A stretch of 24,531 nt of DNA from Mesotaenium endlicherianum (lineage: Eukaryota > Streptophyta > Zygnematophyceae > Zygnematales > Mesotaeniaceae), in contig WELA01006903.1 in NCBI GenBank assembly GCA_009602735.1, positions 76,220 through 100,750 on the forward strand, given 5' to 3'. Numbering within the stretch: position 1 is the stretch's first letter; each line of letters starts with the position of its first letter. The notes under the pieces were generated by a model. It saw nothing but the letters and a program-made list of their open reading frames with translations, searched no databases and was not told the origin of the DNA. The translations under genes were made by a program, and so were the position numbers. This document shows positions 7,955 to 18,853 of this stretch, one piece after another.

Positions 7955-9596
7955 ACTGTCTCACCCTGGATAATATATGGTTTCCTCCTTCAGTGCACCT
8001 GCACCCTAAACGCTCTAAGTCCGAGCCAGCAGGACTACTTTCATATGCTACTACCTAGGATCGCTTTCTCGCCCGTGCTATTCAGCTTCCCTTGAACCTC
8101 ATCCCGGTCGAGGCAGTGACACTGCCTGCTTTTTGTGCTTTCGAGTGTGCTTCAAGCTTTTCGTGCATGAGCCACTGCGAGCATCTTTCGAGCCATTTGC
8201 TGCTTCGAGCTGCATGCCTTGGACTCTCGCTTCGGACTGATTTAACTTTATTTAACTTGATTTAGCCACTTTCAACCTTTTCGAGTTGGTCAGAGTGTCC
8301 AGGTCAACGACCGCTACAGTCGTCCACCACCCCGGGTCCAAAGGTGAGAAACTTTATGGGCTACATCAAGCTGATATCAAGCCACAAGAATATTTATTAT
8401 AGTCTAACACTATAAAATGCCAAAATAAAAGTTACAGAAAAAGCCACATTCAAAATTCTAATAGACCAGAGACGCTCCAGCTTGCTCCAGCTGTTACCAT
8501 CAGCTTGCTGCAGACACCATGAAGGGCTAATCGACGTCGGATCGAATAGGATCGACAGCGTTATAAAATTTTGAGTAGGGTATGCCTCGATCCTACCAAT
8601 GGATTAAAGAGATCCACGAGAAACGCTGGATAACTTCGTCCGGAGGATAACAGTCGGTTACTTTAATTACGAAATTTCCACCGCCACCCAATGCCACCCC
8701 ACGTCACCCCACGTACTTCGGAAAGTGGCCCGGATTTTGAAAAATGTTCCGTTGGTTCCCTGTCTTTTGTGGCATTTTGTGGACCCATCCGGACCGACGA
8801 CTAGTCTTTGACAATGAACGTCGGTGACTATATGGAGGTGCTAAACCGGCTGTTTTTGTTGACGGGGCCGCTAAGCTTAGCTGCCCGGACATTCGTGCCT
8901 TCACGGGACGACCGTTTGCGGTGTAGGTAGAGCGCCATGGAAAGCGCCAATCTCAGTTTTCAGTTGAATGTATGAAGTACCACCAAGAGGCGCCAGTAGA
9001 AAACCGATGTATCGTCTGATTCTTTGAAGTCAGCTTGAAGACGCTTGGAGTTGCTTTGAGTAGACGATGTTGTCCTTTGTTTGACCTTCAGCATTTTATA
9101 GCGGCTGATGCGCCTGTATTATTGATGTGCGAACAATTTTAGTGGCGGTCTGAAGTGTTTCGAAGCAGAAGGTAAGAGCGTCATCCTCTTGTTCCATTAA
9201 TGGTAATTGTGAGCAGGCTTGAGGCCTCCAGGACCGCTGGTTGCTTTTGGTTTATGAAAGAAGGTATAGGTTGCAATTTTGTTACCCATACGCAAGCATA
9301 CATGTCTTTAGAGTAGACTTGCTTGCATTTTGATCTAGTTGTGGACACTTGTTATCATGCTTCTCGAACACTAAGGCTGTCACTGTGTAGAGGACGCTTT
9401 TTCGTTGGTCTAGAAAGTCCGATATGCTTGCCACTCGATCTACTGGAGCTCGTGGACGTGGACAAGAAGCACTGTTGATGTAAAAATTTATACAAAAATT
9501 GTTAAAGTTCTTTGACGATGAATGCTTGCCGTGTGATTAATTATTTGTGATGAAAACTCTATACTTTTGCAGGAAGGCTTCATCAGATTAAACATT
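7955..9596. other. Divergent intergenic and promoter region between DET2-like and PMT genes
   Basis: This 1.6-kb stretch separates two genes transcribed away from each other, so it should hold both promoters and 5' UTRs. It is clearly AT-richer and freer of microsatellites than its surroundings. TATA-like words occur at about 8410 (ctataaaatgcc) and 8563 (gttataaaattt). A donor-like caaag/gtgagaa lies at 8344. I recognise no protein or transposon in it; the short minus-strand open frame at 8704-8904 matches nothing I know. Confidence 0.6.
9172..9572 (+). other. Probable 5'-UTR intron of the PMT gene
   Basis: A good donor (agaag/gtaaga at 9171/9172) and a good acceptor (acttttgcag at 9572) bracket 401 bp just before the start codon. 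When they are joined, the reading frame of the start codon meets a TGA shortly upstream with no ATG between, which supports the ATG at 9597. This is a prediction from splice sites only. Confidence 0.5.
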
Positions 9597-12500
9597 ATGG
9601 CACGATCCAGGCTACACCAGCAAAGTCCTTCAGGAGTGGTGGTCACTGCTGCAGTGGTTTTTATACTCTTTTTACTGGGAGTATGGATCTTTATGACACC
9701 TGATGAAAAGGTATATGATTAGCTCATGTTTGGTCCTCATTGCCGCTACGTTCAGATATTATTCAGATGTTTATAGTTTAACGTTTTTCACCTAAGGGTG
9801 CAGCAGTTTCTGTGTCAACTGTGAATTTATTGACAAAGTCATTAACCCTCGACTTGGAATAAAGGACAAAATTGTCACAAGATGATGTTATGTTGCACAA
9901 ACAGGAGTCTGCGGCTTGATACTATGATATGTTTTACGTTCTTGCAGCTGACGGAAGCTGATGTATCCGGCGCACTTGAAAGTGAAAAGTTCCAGCCAGA
10001 GGAAGCTAGCGGGAAGTTCCTGCCAACTGAGACTAGCGGAAAGTTCCAGCCAGATGGGGCTGCAGGCACCTTCACTCCTTCAGGAAATTTCTTACCTGCA
10101 GGCGCAGACCAGCGTGTGGAACAGTTAGACTCAGATGAGAGCAAGAAGCACAGTGAACCTCTTAGCACAGAAGGTGAGGGAGACCAGCTTGGAGTTGATA
10201 AAGAGGAAACAGATGCTGAGAAGAACCAAGAAGACGTCCCTGGAGTGAAGGTAGCGGATGTGGGTGGGACAGAAGAGGAGGAAGCATTGGCTGGGGGAAC
10301 TAGGCCCGCAAGTGAACACGATCCAAGTGGGGGAGATCTTGAGAGTGTACAAGAGCCCACAAAATCTCATGGAGGCGTTTTGCCTTCAGATATAGATGGT
10401 GATGAAGGCAAGGAGGCAGCAACAGCTGAGCAGCAGGTAGGGGGTACTGCTAGTCAGACCAAGTCTATTAAGGATGTTGATGAAGACGTTTCTGAAACAG
10501 CTACTCTTGATACTGACCAGCCCACAGATCAGGCTGGTGAAGATGCCGAAGAGAAGGTAGGGGAGGAAAGTGAGGAAGTGATTGAGAACGAGGAATTTGA
10601 TGACAGCAAGCAGTTAGCTGATGGGCAAACGGTAGATGATGAAGGCAGTGAGTTAGCCGATGAAGAACTTACTAGACAACCCAGAGGTGCTAAGAACAGA
10701 CCAGGAGAGGCAGAGACTGATAGTGATGGGCTGACTGGAAAAGCTAAAGGAATTGATGATGGGTCCGAAGAGGGGGCTACTGACGCCACAAGTAAAGAAG
10801 AGGAACTTGAGAAAGTGAAGGAGGACGCCGGTGATGTAGGTGAAGACGGGGAGGGCGCAGAAGGAACCGGTGAATTGAGTGAGGCTGGCATTAAAGCTGG
10901 AAAAGGTGCAGGTGGTCTGAATGATGCAAAACCTGATGACGAGGAGTCGGAGGAGGGATTGGCCTCTGAGGTAATTACTTCTCGCTGGATGAATGACGTT
11001 GGGGCGTACTTAATGCCTTAAAAGGGGTTGCAGAAATACACCTCTTGTTCTGAAGCATCAAGGTTTGAAGGAGTGGGAAGTCATGCGAACAACCGCAGCA
11101 ATCTTTCTGTTAGTCATGCAAGGAATCGCTGACTTTTAACATAAAACCCTGAAACTGCAGTATGCAAGTATTCCACGTTAATCATCTAGGTCAGCTCTGA
11201 TTCATTTGTCAGGAGGCCCTTACTTCTTGTGATGTAGTTGTTGGATGGTTGCGTTGATGAAGGTGTTGCGCCTTTTAAGATGATCATGATAAGCATAAAT
11301 TAGCTCTTGCTTCAACTTTGCTCGACATGTTTCTTGTCGTAGAGGTAGAGAATTCACGTTAAAATAGCGGTGGAGGTTCTACCAATGTGTTTGATATAGA
11401 TGAAAAGGTCACTTGGTCGTTTGTCAATATATAGCCCGATGTTGAGGCCCATAACATTACAAACATGAGTTATGGTGACTGTATCAACGTGTAGGAAGGC
11501 CTTGTGGCCTGCACCTAGACTAGTCTCATGGTTCACTGCTTTTATATAGTGCATGCTGTCGAAGGAGTTTGTCATTGCTACTATGAATTTGTTGGCAAGG
11601 TACGCCTGCGCAATCGTGTACTCATTTGGTGTTGGTGTTGACTTTCTGTTACCTTCGTGTCTTGACTGATGTTGTGTACATATGTACCAGACCAATAGAG
11701 AGGGAACAAAGCAGACTGGCGGGCCCGAGGTGCAGACTGCAGAGCTTCTCACAGAGGCCAAGCCCGACACAGAGCTGGAGACTCAGGCTGAGGAGTCCAC
11801 AATCGAGAAGGAGTTTGAGGTTCCTGTTGCACAGCAGGTTGCACAGCAGGTGGGTGATCCATCGCCATCGTGATTTGTGTCGGCCTGCAGGCAGCTCTGT
11901 TGGTTCTGGTCCATAACCTGCGGACCCTTGTACTGCCCTGTGCCCCCGGGTGTACAAATCTCATGCGTGTGCTTGCTCGGTCAGTGAAGACTGAAAGCAG
12001 CTATTTGAATAAGACCGTGCGTATAGCTAGACCTTCAGCTCGTGCTAGACTGATGAGTTGAATACGTTGGCAAGCAACGCTGAGGCCTCTGACTCGCTTT
12101 TGCTCTTGGACTTGCAGGAGGAAGTGTCTGAAGCCGAAGAGGGGGATACGGAAGAAACTGAGGCCTCCTCGACCTTCTTCAAGGTGCCGTCGTACGACTG
12201 GCCTGTCTGCGAGGCTGAGAAGACAGACTACATCCCCTGCCTCGACAACAAGAAGGCTCTCAAGCAGCTTCAGTCGACCAGTCACTATCAGCACAGGGAG
12301 AGGCACTGCCCCAAGGCAGAGGAGTTTGAGAGATGCCTGGTGCCCTTGCCTCAGAACTACAAGGAGCACATCAACTGGCCCAAGAGCCGCGACAGAGTAA
12401 GTTTTCTCACAAGCAGTGATGCTCTCTCATGTACTTCTTGTTGACCCGGCTCTCTTCATGCAGGGTTCTCATGCACAGCAATGCCGAAGCTTTTGCACAT

Positions 12501-15500
12501 ACAGGCTGAGTTCTGTGGATCCTACATGAAGAATGTGTATCGCTTTGGTGTACAATTCTGTCATGAATGGGCTTGTTGCAAGGTGTTGAAACATGTTTGA
12601 GGGTTTCAGTAAGATGTAGGGGGAGCATCAACACAGTCGTGGTTGATATTTGACTCAACTTTTTGAGATGACTTCTGTTCGGCCTTGCGGGTTGCTCAGA
12701 TTCAGGGAGCAGCTTCTCCTTTCTCTTATCTGTAGCGAGGGGAGGGGTTTCTGAAGTGAGAAGTCTAGGTTAAACGCAATCTTACTTCTACAATCACTTG
12801 TAATTTACGGTCTCTCACAGTCCCTACTTACTTGCGCGTGCATGCCAAGGAGGTCTAGCAACTGCGGACGAAGTTCACCCTCGTCAGGTGAAGTGTATCG
12901 CACTGGAAGAGAAAGGGACTGTTTCTTTTGCATGGACGCGCTCGTTGATCAGAGAACAGGAGTGAGTACATTAAATGGAGTAGCTGGAGTGGCTGGAGCA
13001 GCAATTGGCACTTTGTACATGTCGGAGTGAGCTGGCACCCCGTGCATGCCTGAAGCCACCTGTCGGATGCATCCCCCGTTGTCCTACTGAAAGGGAGTGT
13101 TGCGATTGGGCTATTCTCGTATCGCCTATCTCGTATTACTTGTGTGCTGATTGGGCTTTCTTTGTCTGCTCTGTTCCCACGTGCTCCAGATCTGGTTCAG
13201 CAACGTGCCCCACCCGAAGCTGGTCTCGTACAAGAAGGACCAGAACTGGGTCCAGAAGGACAATGACGAGTTTGTCTTCCCCGGCGGTGGCACCCAGTTC
13301 AAGCATGGCGCTTCGCAGTACATTGACTCTGTCCAAGAGGTGCTTAGTTTTCCCTCGCTCTCTCTCCGCCTCTTTCCCTCCCTCTTCTGGAGAGCTGTTT
13401 CCCTTCTGCCTGCTTTGTGACTTTGGATCCTGAGCCACCTGGTTCCTGGCATGCTGGTGATGTGGAGTCCGAAGAATTTTGTACCTGCATTCTTTCTTAG
13501 CAGGTGTCAGTGCCTCTGAGCTCAATTTTCAGTGGCACCTGCTCAAGGAGGTTATCTTGAGGTTCAAGTTTCCCCTCCCGAGGAACCAGCCCATCTTGCC
13601 TATTGGCTCTACACATTGCCCGCCCTGACGTGTTGTGGGTATTTCATGTACTTTTTCTGCACCTCAAAATGAACCACGTATGCCAGTAGTTGTGTGGTAG
13701 GTCATGGAAATCAAGGCTGCTATGTAACAAAAAGCTCATCAGAATATGTTCAAATATAGTTTTTTTGTCACAATTTCAAAGGTGGTTTCTGACGCACTTG
13801 CAAACAGATGAAGGGGCGCCTTTTTTTTTCTTGTATGCACTCATATTCGCATGATGAGCGAAATCAATAAGCAAGGTCAAATGAGTGGTACATATCGTTC
13901 ACCGCACTGCACCTTGCACTAAAAACCTGACTTCTACCCACAATACTTTCCTGTAAGCTGCCACAGCGCGCACGCATGCACGCACGCAAGCCGTGCTGAA
14001 TCCACATGTGCATGCTCCCCGGCTGGTGCCCCGTGGCGGCTGTACAGACCGTTCCCGAGATTGCGTGGGGCGAGCACGTCAAGGTGGCTCTCGACATGGG
14101 CTGCGGGGTGGCCTCCTGGGGCGCCTACCTGTTCAACTACAACGTCACCGTCATCTCCATGGCGCCCAAGGACGAGCATGAGGCTCAGGTCCAGTTTGCG
14201 CTTGAGAGAGGCGTGCCAGCCCTGCTGGGAGTGATGGGCACGCAGCGCCTGCCCTTCTCGTCGAACTCGTTTGACGTCGTCCACTGCTCGCGGTGCCGCG
14301 TTCCATGGCACATCGACGGTGGGCTTGCCTTAGGCCACCTTTCTTTGCTTCCCCTTTCCTGGCCTTTGACCCCGTCCCCCTCTTCTTTTGCACTGCCTCA
14401 ATGGCGGGCTCCCTCGTCTTTTCCTTTCACCCTCCCCTTCCGCTTCTCTGCCTCCCTTGCGACAGACAGTTTGAGAGAGATTGGATGTTATTCCACATGA
14501 TGTGCTTTGTGTATTGTAACTCGTGCGGAAACTCATGACGAAATCCTTGGGGATGCTGCAGTCAACTGATTTCTTCTTGTAAGCCCTCTACTGTGTTGTA
14601 CGTCGAAGCATCCCCTGGTTGGCTATACATCAAGCTCCTCTGTGCGCTAGGAGCAACCAAAGCCGGGTCTATACTAAAAGGGCATCGCTTAGAGCACGGT
14701 GGCTCCATATGCTGAAAGGCCCCTGATGAGGTATTTGTGCACGCATGTGCTTCCGTCTTATTGAACACTGCCAGTGGTCCCTTCAAAACGCCACTGATAG
14801 AGGCACTGCTTCTGCTCTTCTGATGCCTGCAGGCGGCATGCTTCTGCTGGAAATCAACAGGGTGCTAAGACCAGGTCAGACTCACAGCTCTCCTCCATCT
14901 CTCGTGCGGCGCAGCTGGGTGGGTGCCCTCTCTGAGTGCGCGCGCGTAATATGCGTGCGGGGACTTGTGGGGGTCCCAGCAAAGCAGAATGTGTGCGATG
15001 GCTTTGAGTGCTACGGTGCATCGTGCAGACTATATGCTTGGGAAGAACAGAGTGTGTGGCAAGCATAGGGAGGATGAGCTAAACGTAACATCTTCAAGTC
15101 GCATTGTAGTTGTTTATGCTGATTACGATATAAAGTGCATTTAGAGACAAACTGCCTGCGTCTCCCTAGGGCTCCTGTTTCCGTCCTCCCTTTTGACTTC
15201 TCGTTGGGGGAACATGTGGCGTGGCCCTTGTTGCCGGAGTGAAAACCATAGGAATTTGGCAGATAATTTTGACCCCTTCTTTTTCCTTGTGGAAGGGGAC
15301 AGATGCTGGCTTGAGGGCAGCATACCAGTCTGCCTGTGTGAAACCTAGTCCTGCTCTGTAGTCCTGAACCAACTTCTTTCTTGTTGTGGCCCTTACTGTT
15401 GTTACCAGGTGGATTCTTCGTGTGGTCTGCCACTCCGGTGTACCGCAGCGAGCCTGAGGAGGTGGAGATTTGGCAAGGTACTTCCCAGCTGCTCCCGCTC

Positions 15501-18500
15501 TCTTCGCGTAGTCCTCTTGCATGCTCGCCAATTGTTTTACGAGCATGTGTCTGTGTATGCAATTGTGGGTATGAGTGCATGATGTATGTGTGTATGCATG
15601 CGTGCTTGACTTGACTACTGCAAGTTGTTTTTGTACACGACACGATGTCATTATCAAGACGCAATTGCCGGAACTCCCTGCCTCATTTCTGGCACAGTCA
15701 TTTGTGGCTGCATTCTCATCATGCGGGTACTGTGCGTGCGTGTGCGTGCGTGTGTGCGTGTGTGCGCGTGCGTGTGTGCGTGTGTGCGCGCGCGCGCGTG
15801 CAGCCACTTCGGACTTGGTGGGACGCATGTGCTGGAAGCCCGTGGCCAAGAAGCCTTTGGGGAACGTCGGCATCGCCGTGTGGCAGAAGCCCACCGACAA
15901 CAACTGCTACGAGAATCGCCCCAAGGCAGACCCCCCCATGTGCGACCAGGAGGACAACCCTGATGCTGCGTGGTACGTCTCTCCACTTGACCTCCCCGGT
16001 CTCCCCCTACCCCCCTTCTCCCTTTCTCTTTGCCACCTGTATTTTCTCTTCTCCCCGTCTTTCCCTTCGTTCCATAGTTTCTTTTTCTTTCTCCCTCTCT
16101 TCAACTTTGTGACACTCTGTGCTCTGTATCATGAGGAGATGTCGTTGCACTATGTGCTGGACTTTTAGAAGGACGCCACGTGCCACCTTAGGGTTTCAAG
16201 GCCGGAGTCGTAGCAAATAGATTGAGGGAAGGTTCACGTCAGGCAGCTCAAAACAGTCTGCAGGCAGCAGGAAAAAGAAAAGGTGCATGTGGAGAGCGCC
16301 CTTAGACGAAGAAGGCAGACAAAGGCACTGTCTGTTTATGTCAACTGCGTGTGGGTTTCAAGCTAGAGTGCTTGGTTTGAAGACTTGATGCGGGACATTG
16401 AATGCGAGCCAGTTGAATTGCCAGTCTGCAGCAAAGTTTTCTCTCTGGATAAGGTGCTGAGGCCCTAGCAGCGGGCATGTGTCTCCAGCTGCCCGTGAAT
16501 GCGAGCTTTCACTAGCAAATTCCTTGAGGAGCTCGGTAGTAATCAGGGACTGTCTGGTGCTGGGAATAATTTGGGACAGTCTTTGTTCTTTACAATTAAT
16601 AAACAGACAGGTAGATAGATGGCATTAGTAACCATTGCCCCCAATATCCGCCTGTTCATTAAGATGACGCCCCTTCCCAACCTATATTTCGCCCTCCCAT
16701 TCCTCTCCCCCCCCCGCATCCCTTGTTTTCCCCTCTTCAGGTACGTCCCCATGCAGGCGTGCCTGCACTATCTGCCGGCCAAGGAGGACGCGCGCGGCAT
16801 CATGTGGCCCGCCGCTGGCGCCGCACGCACGTTCACCGCGCCCCCTTGGCTCGCGAGCATGGGGCGCGGCATGTACGGGCGCCCCATGCCGGAGGAGTTC
16901 AAGAAGGACACGGAGCACTGGCAGCGCGTGGTGGCGCGCTCCTACGCGCGCGACCTGGGGATCAACTGGCCCGCCGTGCGCAACGTCATGGACATGAACG
17001 CGCACTATGCCGGGTACGTGCGTGTGCGTGCGTGCGTGCGTGCACTCGCGCGCGTGCTTGCCCTGCTGCTGGGATGGCGGTTTGTCGCGCCTTATTGCCC
17101 GTCGCCCCCCACCTCCCCTCCTGACTTGAGTTACTTGTCTTGTGATGTGCAACTCTCTTTTTGGAGTTGATGCGGAGAATGATACAGCGTGCAAAGGGAG
17201 GGGGCAAGAGGTATGGGGGTGGGGGTGGGGGTGGCTGTTTGTGGATGGGCGGAGAAGGAAGGATATTTCTTGTTTTCTGCTGTTGCTGGTTGGTTGCCTG
17301 CTGAATTTCCCCCGACTTCCATGAAAGCAGAAGTGGATGGACAAGGAAAAGTTTCATGCAAATGCAACACTTGCCAGCTCATGTCTAGCCTTACACCAGC
17401 ATCAGCGTCGTGGGGCACAAACATTGGCTGGCCCCGTCCCTGTCCGCCTCCCTGTCCCCGCCCTCGCGACTGTTCCTGTCCCCGTCCATGTACCTGGCCT
17501 TTACTTAACCTTTACCTGACCGGTGCCTGACCCATACTTGGGCTGGGCCCGCACCTGGACCTCCTTTTTATGCCGGCAGGTTTGGCGCGGCGCTCAGCGA
17601 CCGCCCGCTGTGGGTGATGAACGTCATCCCCGTCAGCGCCCCCGACACGCTGCCCATCGTGTTTGAGCGCGGCCTCATCGGCGTGTACCACGACTGGTGC
17701 GAGTCGTTCAACACGTACCCGCGCACCTACGACCTCCTCCACGTCGACCACCTCCTCTCCCAGGAGGAGTCCAGGTACGGCGATCCCTGCTCTCTCTTTC
17801 TGTCTAATAGCGCTCTCTGTGTCATGGCAGTTCCTGAGGGGCCACTTTTCTTTTCGCTGTGACTCATGTGTTGCAGAACTCGTGTGTGATGCAGCCTCTG
17901 TTTGGTGCACACAGTGCATGTACCAATCGTGGAGGTGTGCCACTCTGTTTCTCTTTTGTTGAGTTGAAGAGTAAGTAGGAATATGGGCGCGTGATCGTGA
18001 AGCGCTGGAGATTGTTGCTGTATTTATTGCAGTGTTTCTTGCTTTTTTAACACAGGATGGTGAGAAAACGGTGGCTGTCGCACCTGCGAGATTGGTTGCT
18101 GTAGAAGCAGACGAGGTCCTGCATCTTGGGTGTGTTTGGCATGCCTGTGTGGTGTGTTATTTGTGCGTAAACTTGTGTCAAACAAGGACGGGTGTGCATG
18201 TGGCTGCCGCTCCGGCTACGATCTGCATAGCTCACACGCCGGCAATGACCTGTGACCAATACACCACAACTGGTAGAGCAGCAGCTGAGACTCTCTCTCT
18301 GCATCCCACTCTTGCCTGCCCCCCCACGCCTCCGTCTGTATCTCGCCCTCGTGTGAGGTGTGACAGAGCTGCCGTTTTTGTCGGCCGCCCAAGAGGTATC
18401 ATCATGTTGACAGAAACGGACCACTCTAGAAGCTCAGTTTGACTCGCCCTGCGTGGCCGTCTTCCCCTCTGCCTGCCTGTCTGCCCGTGCGCCCCTCCCC

Positions 18501-18853
18501 CCCNTCTGCTCCACGCGCTCAACATGCTCGACATGTTCGCCTCCTGTTCCCATTTTCACCAAAACCTCTTTCCGCCTCCCTCTCCCTCTCCCTCTACCGC
18601 CCCCTCCCCTCTCATTACTCTCCCGTTGTGCGCCCCTGCCAGGTGCGACATCGCCGACATCTTCCTGGAGATGGACCGCATCCTGCGGCCCAAGGGGTGG
18701 GTCATCCTGCGCGACCGCGTGGAGCTTGTGCCCAAGATGGAGGAGCTCGCCAAGGCCCTGCACTGGGAGACCAAGGTGTCGTACACGGAGCGCAACGAGG
18801 GCCTCCTCGCCTTCCAGAAGGACTTCTGGCGGCCCGCAGCTGCCGCCGCCTAG
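9597..18853 (+). CDS. Golgi-type putative methyltransferase of the PMT/DUF248 family (PMT24-27-like), 12 exons
   Basis: A type II membrane protein of the plant PMT family (Methyltransf_29), whose members sit in the Golgi and are linked to pectin methyl-esterification. Exons: 9597-9710, 9948-10970, 11691-11849, 12118-12396, 13190-13339, 14048-14318, 14833-14874, 15409-15477, 15804-15972, 16741-17013, 17580-17774, 18643-18853; total 2,955 nt, 984 residues. Residues 1-12 are cytosolic with basic residues, 14-33 form the membrane anchor, and 39 to about 450 are an acidic low-complexity stem. The PMT domain starts near 455 with YDWPVCEAEKTDYIPCLDN. It contains WPKSRDRIWFSNVPHPKL, FVFPGGGTQFKHG, SAM motif I ALDMGCGVASWG (589-600), APKDEHEAQVQFALERG, FDVVHCSRCRVPWH, INRVLRPGGFFVWSATPVY, DPDAAWYVPMQACLH, NVMDMNAHYAGFGAAL, YHDWCESFNTYPRTYDLLH and DRILRPKGW. 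The long acidic stem is what places it with PMT24-27. Exact substrate is unknown. Confidence 0.93.
9981..10103 (+). repeat. Imperfect 27-bp tandem repeat encoding (S/G)-x-(K)-F-x-P units in the PMT stem
   Basis: Residues about 50-90 read as successive units SEKFQPEEA, SGKFLPTET, SGKFQPDGA, AGTFTPS and GNFLPAG. Phe recurs at 53, 62, 71 and 80 (exact period 9), then at 86, each followed two residues later by Pro. The DNA period is 27 bp. The unit lies directly after the membrane anchor. The function is unknown. Confidence 0.9.
10971..11690 (+). other. PMT intron 2 (720 bp)
   Basis: A phase 0 intron between the acidic exon 2 (ends GLASE) and exon 3 (starts TNREGT). The donor is gtaatt and the acceptor gtaccag. 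It has no low-complexity DNA of note and no coding signal on either strand. Confidence 0.75.
11826..11849 (+). repeat. Tandem 12-bp duplication creating two adjacent splice donors in PMT exon 3
   Basis: gttgcacagcag occurs twice back to back (11826-11837 and 11838-11849). Each copy ends in CAG followed by GT. The downstream donor (gtgggt) was used in the model; use of the upstream one (gttgca) would drop four residues, VAQQ, without changing frame. Confidence 0.85.
12397..13189 (+). other. PMT intron 4 (793 bp)
   Basis: A phase 0 intron inside the conserved WPKSRD(R/E)IW(F/Y)SN segment, with donor gtaagt and acceptor gtgctccag. Nothing else is recognisable in it. Confidence 0.8.
13340..14047 (+). 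other. PMT intron 5 (708 bp)
   Basis: A phase 0 intron before the SAM-binding exon, with donor gtgctt and acceptor ggctgtacag. It is AT-richer than the exons, with T-runs near 13760 and 13823, and contains a short cgcacgcatgcacgcacgc run at about 13968-13987. Confidence 0.8.
14319..15408 (+). other. PMT introns 6 and 7 flanking a 42-bp microexon
   Basis: Introns 14319-14832 and 14875-15408 flank the 42-bp exon 14833-14874, which encodes GMLLLEINRVLRP. Both introns are phase 1. The peptide is the conserved segment before GGFFVW, so the microexon is well supported by protein continuity. Confidence 0.85.
15731..15803. repeat. GT/GC alternating tract reaching into the splice acceptor of PMT exon 9
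   Basis: About 70 bp of tgcgtgcgtgtg-type and gcgcgcgcg sequence runs straight into the gtgcag acceptor at 15803. No pyrimidine tract is present in the last 70 bp of the intron. The alternating pattern could adopt Z-DNA. Confidence 0.9.
15973..16740 (+). other. PMT intron 9 (768 bp) with the same heptamer at both splice junctions
   Basis: The intron starts GTACGTC (15973-15979), and the next exon starts with the same GTACGTC (16741-16747). The intron has a CT-rich 5' part and a C-rich acceptor tract. No coding signal was seen. Confidence 0.8.
17014..17579 (+). other. PMT intron 10 (566 bp)
   Basis: The donor gtacgtgcgtgtgcgtgcg opens directly into a GTGC repeat (17014-17057). A tggggg-type run follows at 17214-17233, and a tcccc/tgtcc-rich tract near 17435-17490 may serve as a pyrimidine region. 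The acceptor is ccggcag. Confidence 0.8.
17775..18642 (+). other. PMT intron 11 (868 bp) with an N
   Basis: A phase 2 intron with donor gtacgg. A C-run with an undetermined base lies at 18504. CT-rich DNA (about 18560-18640) leads to the acceptor ctgccag at 18642. No coding signal was seen. Confidence 0.8.

Noticed and set aside
8100..8350. Possible LTR-type leader in the intergenic region
   Set aside because: I found no matching second copy, primer binding site or reverse transcriptase in the window.
10529..10891. Minus-strand Ser/Pro-rich frame opposite the acidic stem of PMT
   Set aside because: It is the reverse complement of Glu/Asp-rich coding DNA; the plus-strand frame joins correctly on both sides.
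16682..17344. Minus-strand frame of 220 residues over PMT exon 10
   Set aside because: It is antisense to a strongly conserved PMT exon with high GC3; the His/Arg-rich product matches nothing.
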